Of a stretch of 64,000 bases of DNA, positions 63,101-64,000 are shown piece after piece (position 1 is the stretch's first letter; every line of letters starts with the position of its first letter). Source of the stretch: DASZBX01 sp035943635 (GTDB taxonomy: Bacteria > Actinomycetota > Actinomycetes > Streptomycetales > Catenulisporaceae). A model generated the notes under the pieces. The model was given only the letters and a program-made list of their open reading frames with translations. It was not told the DNA's origin and ran no database searches. The translations under genes and the position numbers were made by a program. The DNA is taken from positions 1 to 64,000 of the forward strand of contig DASZBX010000050.1 of assembly GCA_035943635.1 (NCBI GenBank), in the 5' to 3' direction.

Positions 63101-64000
63101 CTACTCGGTGTCCATCCAGTCGGTGTCGCCCAGCCGGGCGCGCATCTCCTGGGCGGTGCGGTCCTCGCGCCGCAGCGCCTTCTTGGCCAGCTTGACCATC
63201 CGCTTGCGCCCGGCGATGGACTGGGCGTACACGGTGGTCGTCGCCGAGCCCTTCCCGCCGAGCAGCAGACGCTCGTTGTGCACCAGCCGCGGGCTCCAGC
63301 GCAGCTTGTACGGCTCCAGCCCGCGCAGCATGGAGTACTCCGCGGCCTCGCGCTCGACCGACAGGCCCATGCCGTTGCGCAGCATCAAGGTGGCCAGGTC
63401 GACCTTCTGCCGCAGCCGTGGGGAGAGCCCGCTCAGGTACGAGCCGGCCGTGCTGCGCGAGTGCAGCATCAGCTCGCAGCCGAGCAGTTCGCCCTCGTAC
63501 TCGTACCGGACCAGGTCCGCGTACCCGGCCTCGATCAGCGCGGGCACGCATGCGGACAGGTGCCCGCGGAACCGCTCGGTCATGTGCTCGGCCGAGATCC
63601 CGCGGTCCTTCCACTGCTCCTCGTGCAGGCGCAGCAGCTGCGTGATCACGGTCTTGGCCTCGGCGGCCGGGGTGGTCAGGCACAGCACCCCGAGCTCGTC
63701 GATCCGCCGGCTCTTGCCGCGCACCCGGGAGGCGGTGCGCCGGGGCAGGGCGCGCACGGTCTCCTCGAACGAGCGGGCCGGCAGGAACAGGCAGGCCGAG
63801 TCGGTCCAGACCCGGACCGGGTACGGCCAGTCCTCGGCCAGCAGCCGGGCGTCGCTGCCGGGCGGCAGCTCGCGCAGGTCGATCGGCCGGCCGAGCCCGG
63901 CCAGGGCCGTGCGCAGCCGGGCCAGGGCCTCGGCCCGGGCGCCGGATTCCCCGGCCGGCGGGCCGCACTCCTGCGCGGCCGGGTCGGCCGCGACCAGGAT
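63101..64000 (-). CDS. GNAT/CelD-like acetyltransferase (5' end beyond window)
   Basis: The frame is open to the window's right edge: 299 residues visible, N-terminus missing. Sequence such as WTDSACLFLPARSFEETV, FRGHLSACVPALIEAGY, YEGELLGCELMLHS and YLSGLSPRLRQKV matches the BioF2/CelD-like (Acetyltransf_6) GNAT group, members of which act in polysaccharide or peptide modification. The C-terminal part is rich in Lys/Arg and Asp/Glu. It is near the ATP-grasp and FAD genes on the same strand and may belong to the same pathway, with the GH26-like gene lying between on the other strand. Confidence 0.8.
   Translation of the reverse strand: MLVAADPAAQECGPPAGESGARAEALARLRTALAGLGRPIDLRELPPGSDARLLAEDWPYPVRVWTDSACLFLPARSFEETVRALPRRTASRVRGKSRRIDELGVLCLTTPAAEAKTVITQLLRLHEEQWKDRGISAEHMTERFRGHLSACVPALIEAGYADLVRYEYEGELLGCELMLHSRSTAGSYLSGLSPRLRQKVDLATLMLRNGMGLSVEREAAEYSMLRGLEPYKLRWSPRLVHNERLLLGGKGSATTTVYAQSIAGRKRMVKLAKKALRREDRTAQEMRARLGDTDWMDTE

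Noticed and set aside
62887..63195. Plus-strand frame starting in the AT-rich island
   Set aside because: It runs into the antisense of the acetyltransferase gene and has no ribosome binding site.
59769..63968. A 1399-codon uninterrupted minus-strand frame
   Set aside because: Only the part from 61595 to 59769 shows family sequence. The rest is antisense to the GH26-like gene and open merely because of high GC.

Overview
The window is very GC-rich, uses many GTG starts with GGAGG-type ribosome binding sites, and has overlapping stop/start junctions within operons. It carries families typical of filamentous actinobacteria: F420-type oxidoreductases, a BTAD/SARP (AfsR-like) regulator, DUF3040, DUF4232, GPP34, PrsW and proline/glutamine-rich membrane proteins. 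I infer an actinomycete, perhaps of the Catenulispora/Streptomyces type; nothing here fixes the genus. I saw no rRNA or tRNA gene, CRISPR array or complete transposase.

Layout. 1-2.9 kb: end of a short mobile element, a DUF4232 lipoprotein, an MmpS-like membrane protein and an F420-type oxidoreductase. 3-11 kb: an Opp/Dpp-type ABC importer (binding protein, two ATPases, two permeases) on the minus strand, led by a LacI-family regulator with three palindromic operator-like sites upstream, so probably a sugar-oligomer uptake system. 11.4-14.7 kb: small genes, including a 50-residue ORF, a truncated MocR/GntR regulator, a PPOX-type F420 protein, a phage-like glycoside-hydrolase-like protein and two small basic or proline-rich proteins. 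15-21.5 kb: glgX-treY-treZ, an overlapping operon converting glycogen to trehalose, followed by a ~420-bp imperfect palindrome. 22-30.9 kb: mixed regulators and enzymes of somewhat lower GC (stand-alone UTRA protein, AlkD-like repair protein, MgtC, DUF2461, a paralogous membrane-protein pair, TetR/NmrA pair with an operator, MerR, aldo/keto reductase, universal stress protein). 31-41 kb: GPP34 protein with an odd tail, a truncated lysA remnant, a two-component system, a BTAD regulator, two cell-surface proteins and a GNAT. 41.0-41.2 kb: a complete 194-bp non-autonomous element, the inverted near-identical partner of the one at the left edge. 42-46 kb: a VWA / PP2C-like / protein kinase triad like E. 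coli yegL-yegK-yegI and the TerY-P triads. 46-51 kb: YihY-type and AI-2E-type membrane proteins and a Ro60 (TROVE) protein. 52-55 kb: ABC-2 exporter. 55-64 kb: DnaQ-like exonuclease, PrsW protease, an FAD oxidoreductase coupled to an ATP-grasp ligase, a secreted GH26-like protein and a GNAT running off the window.

The points most worth following are the kinase/phosphatase/VWA triad, the Ro60 gene with an unassigned 350-bp upstream region that could hide a Y RNA, the CTAG-flanked element pair, the long palindrome after treZ, and the ATP-grasp/FAD/GNAT group with a nearby AT-rich island.
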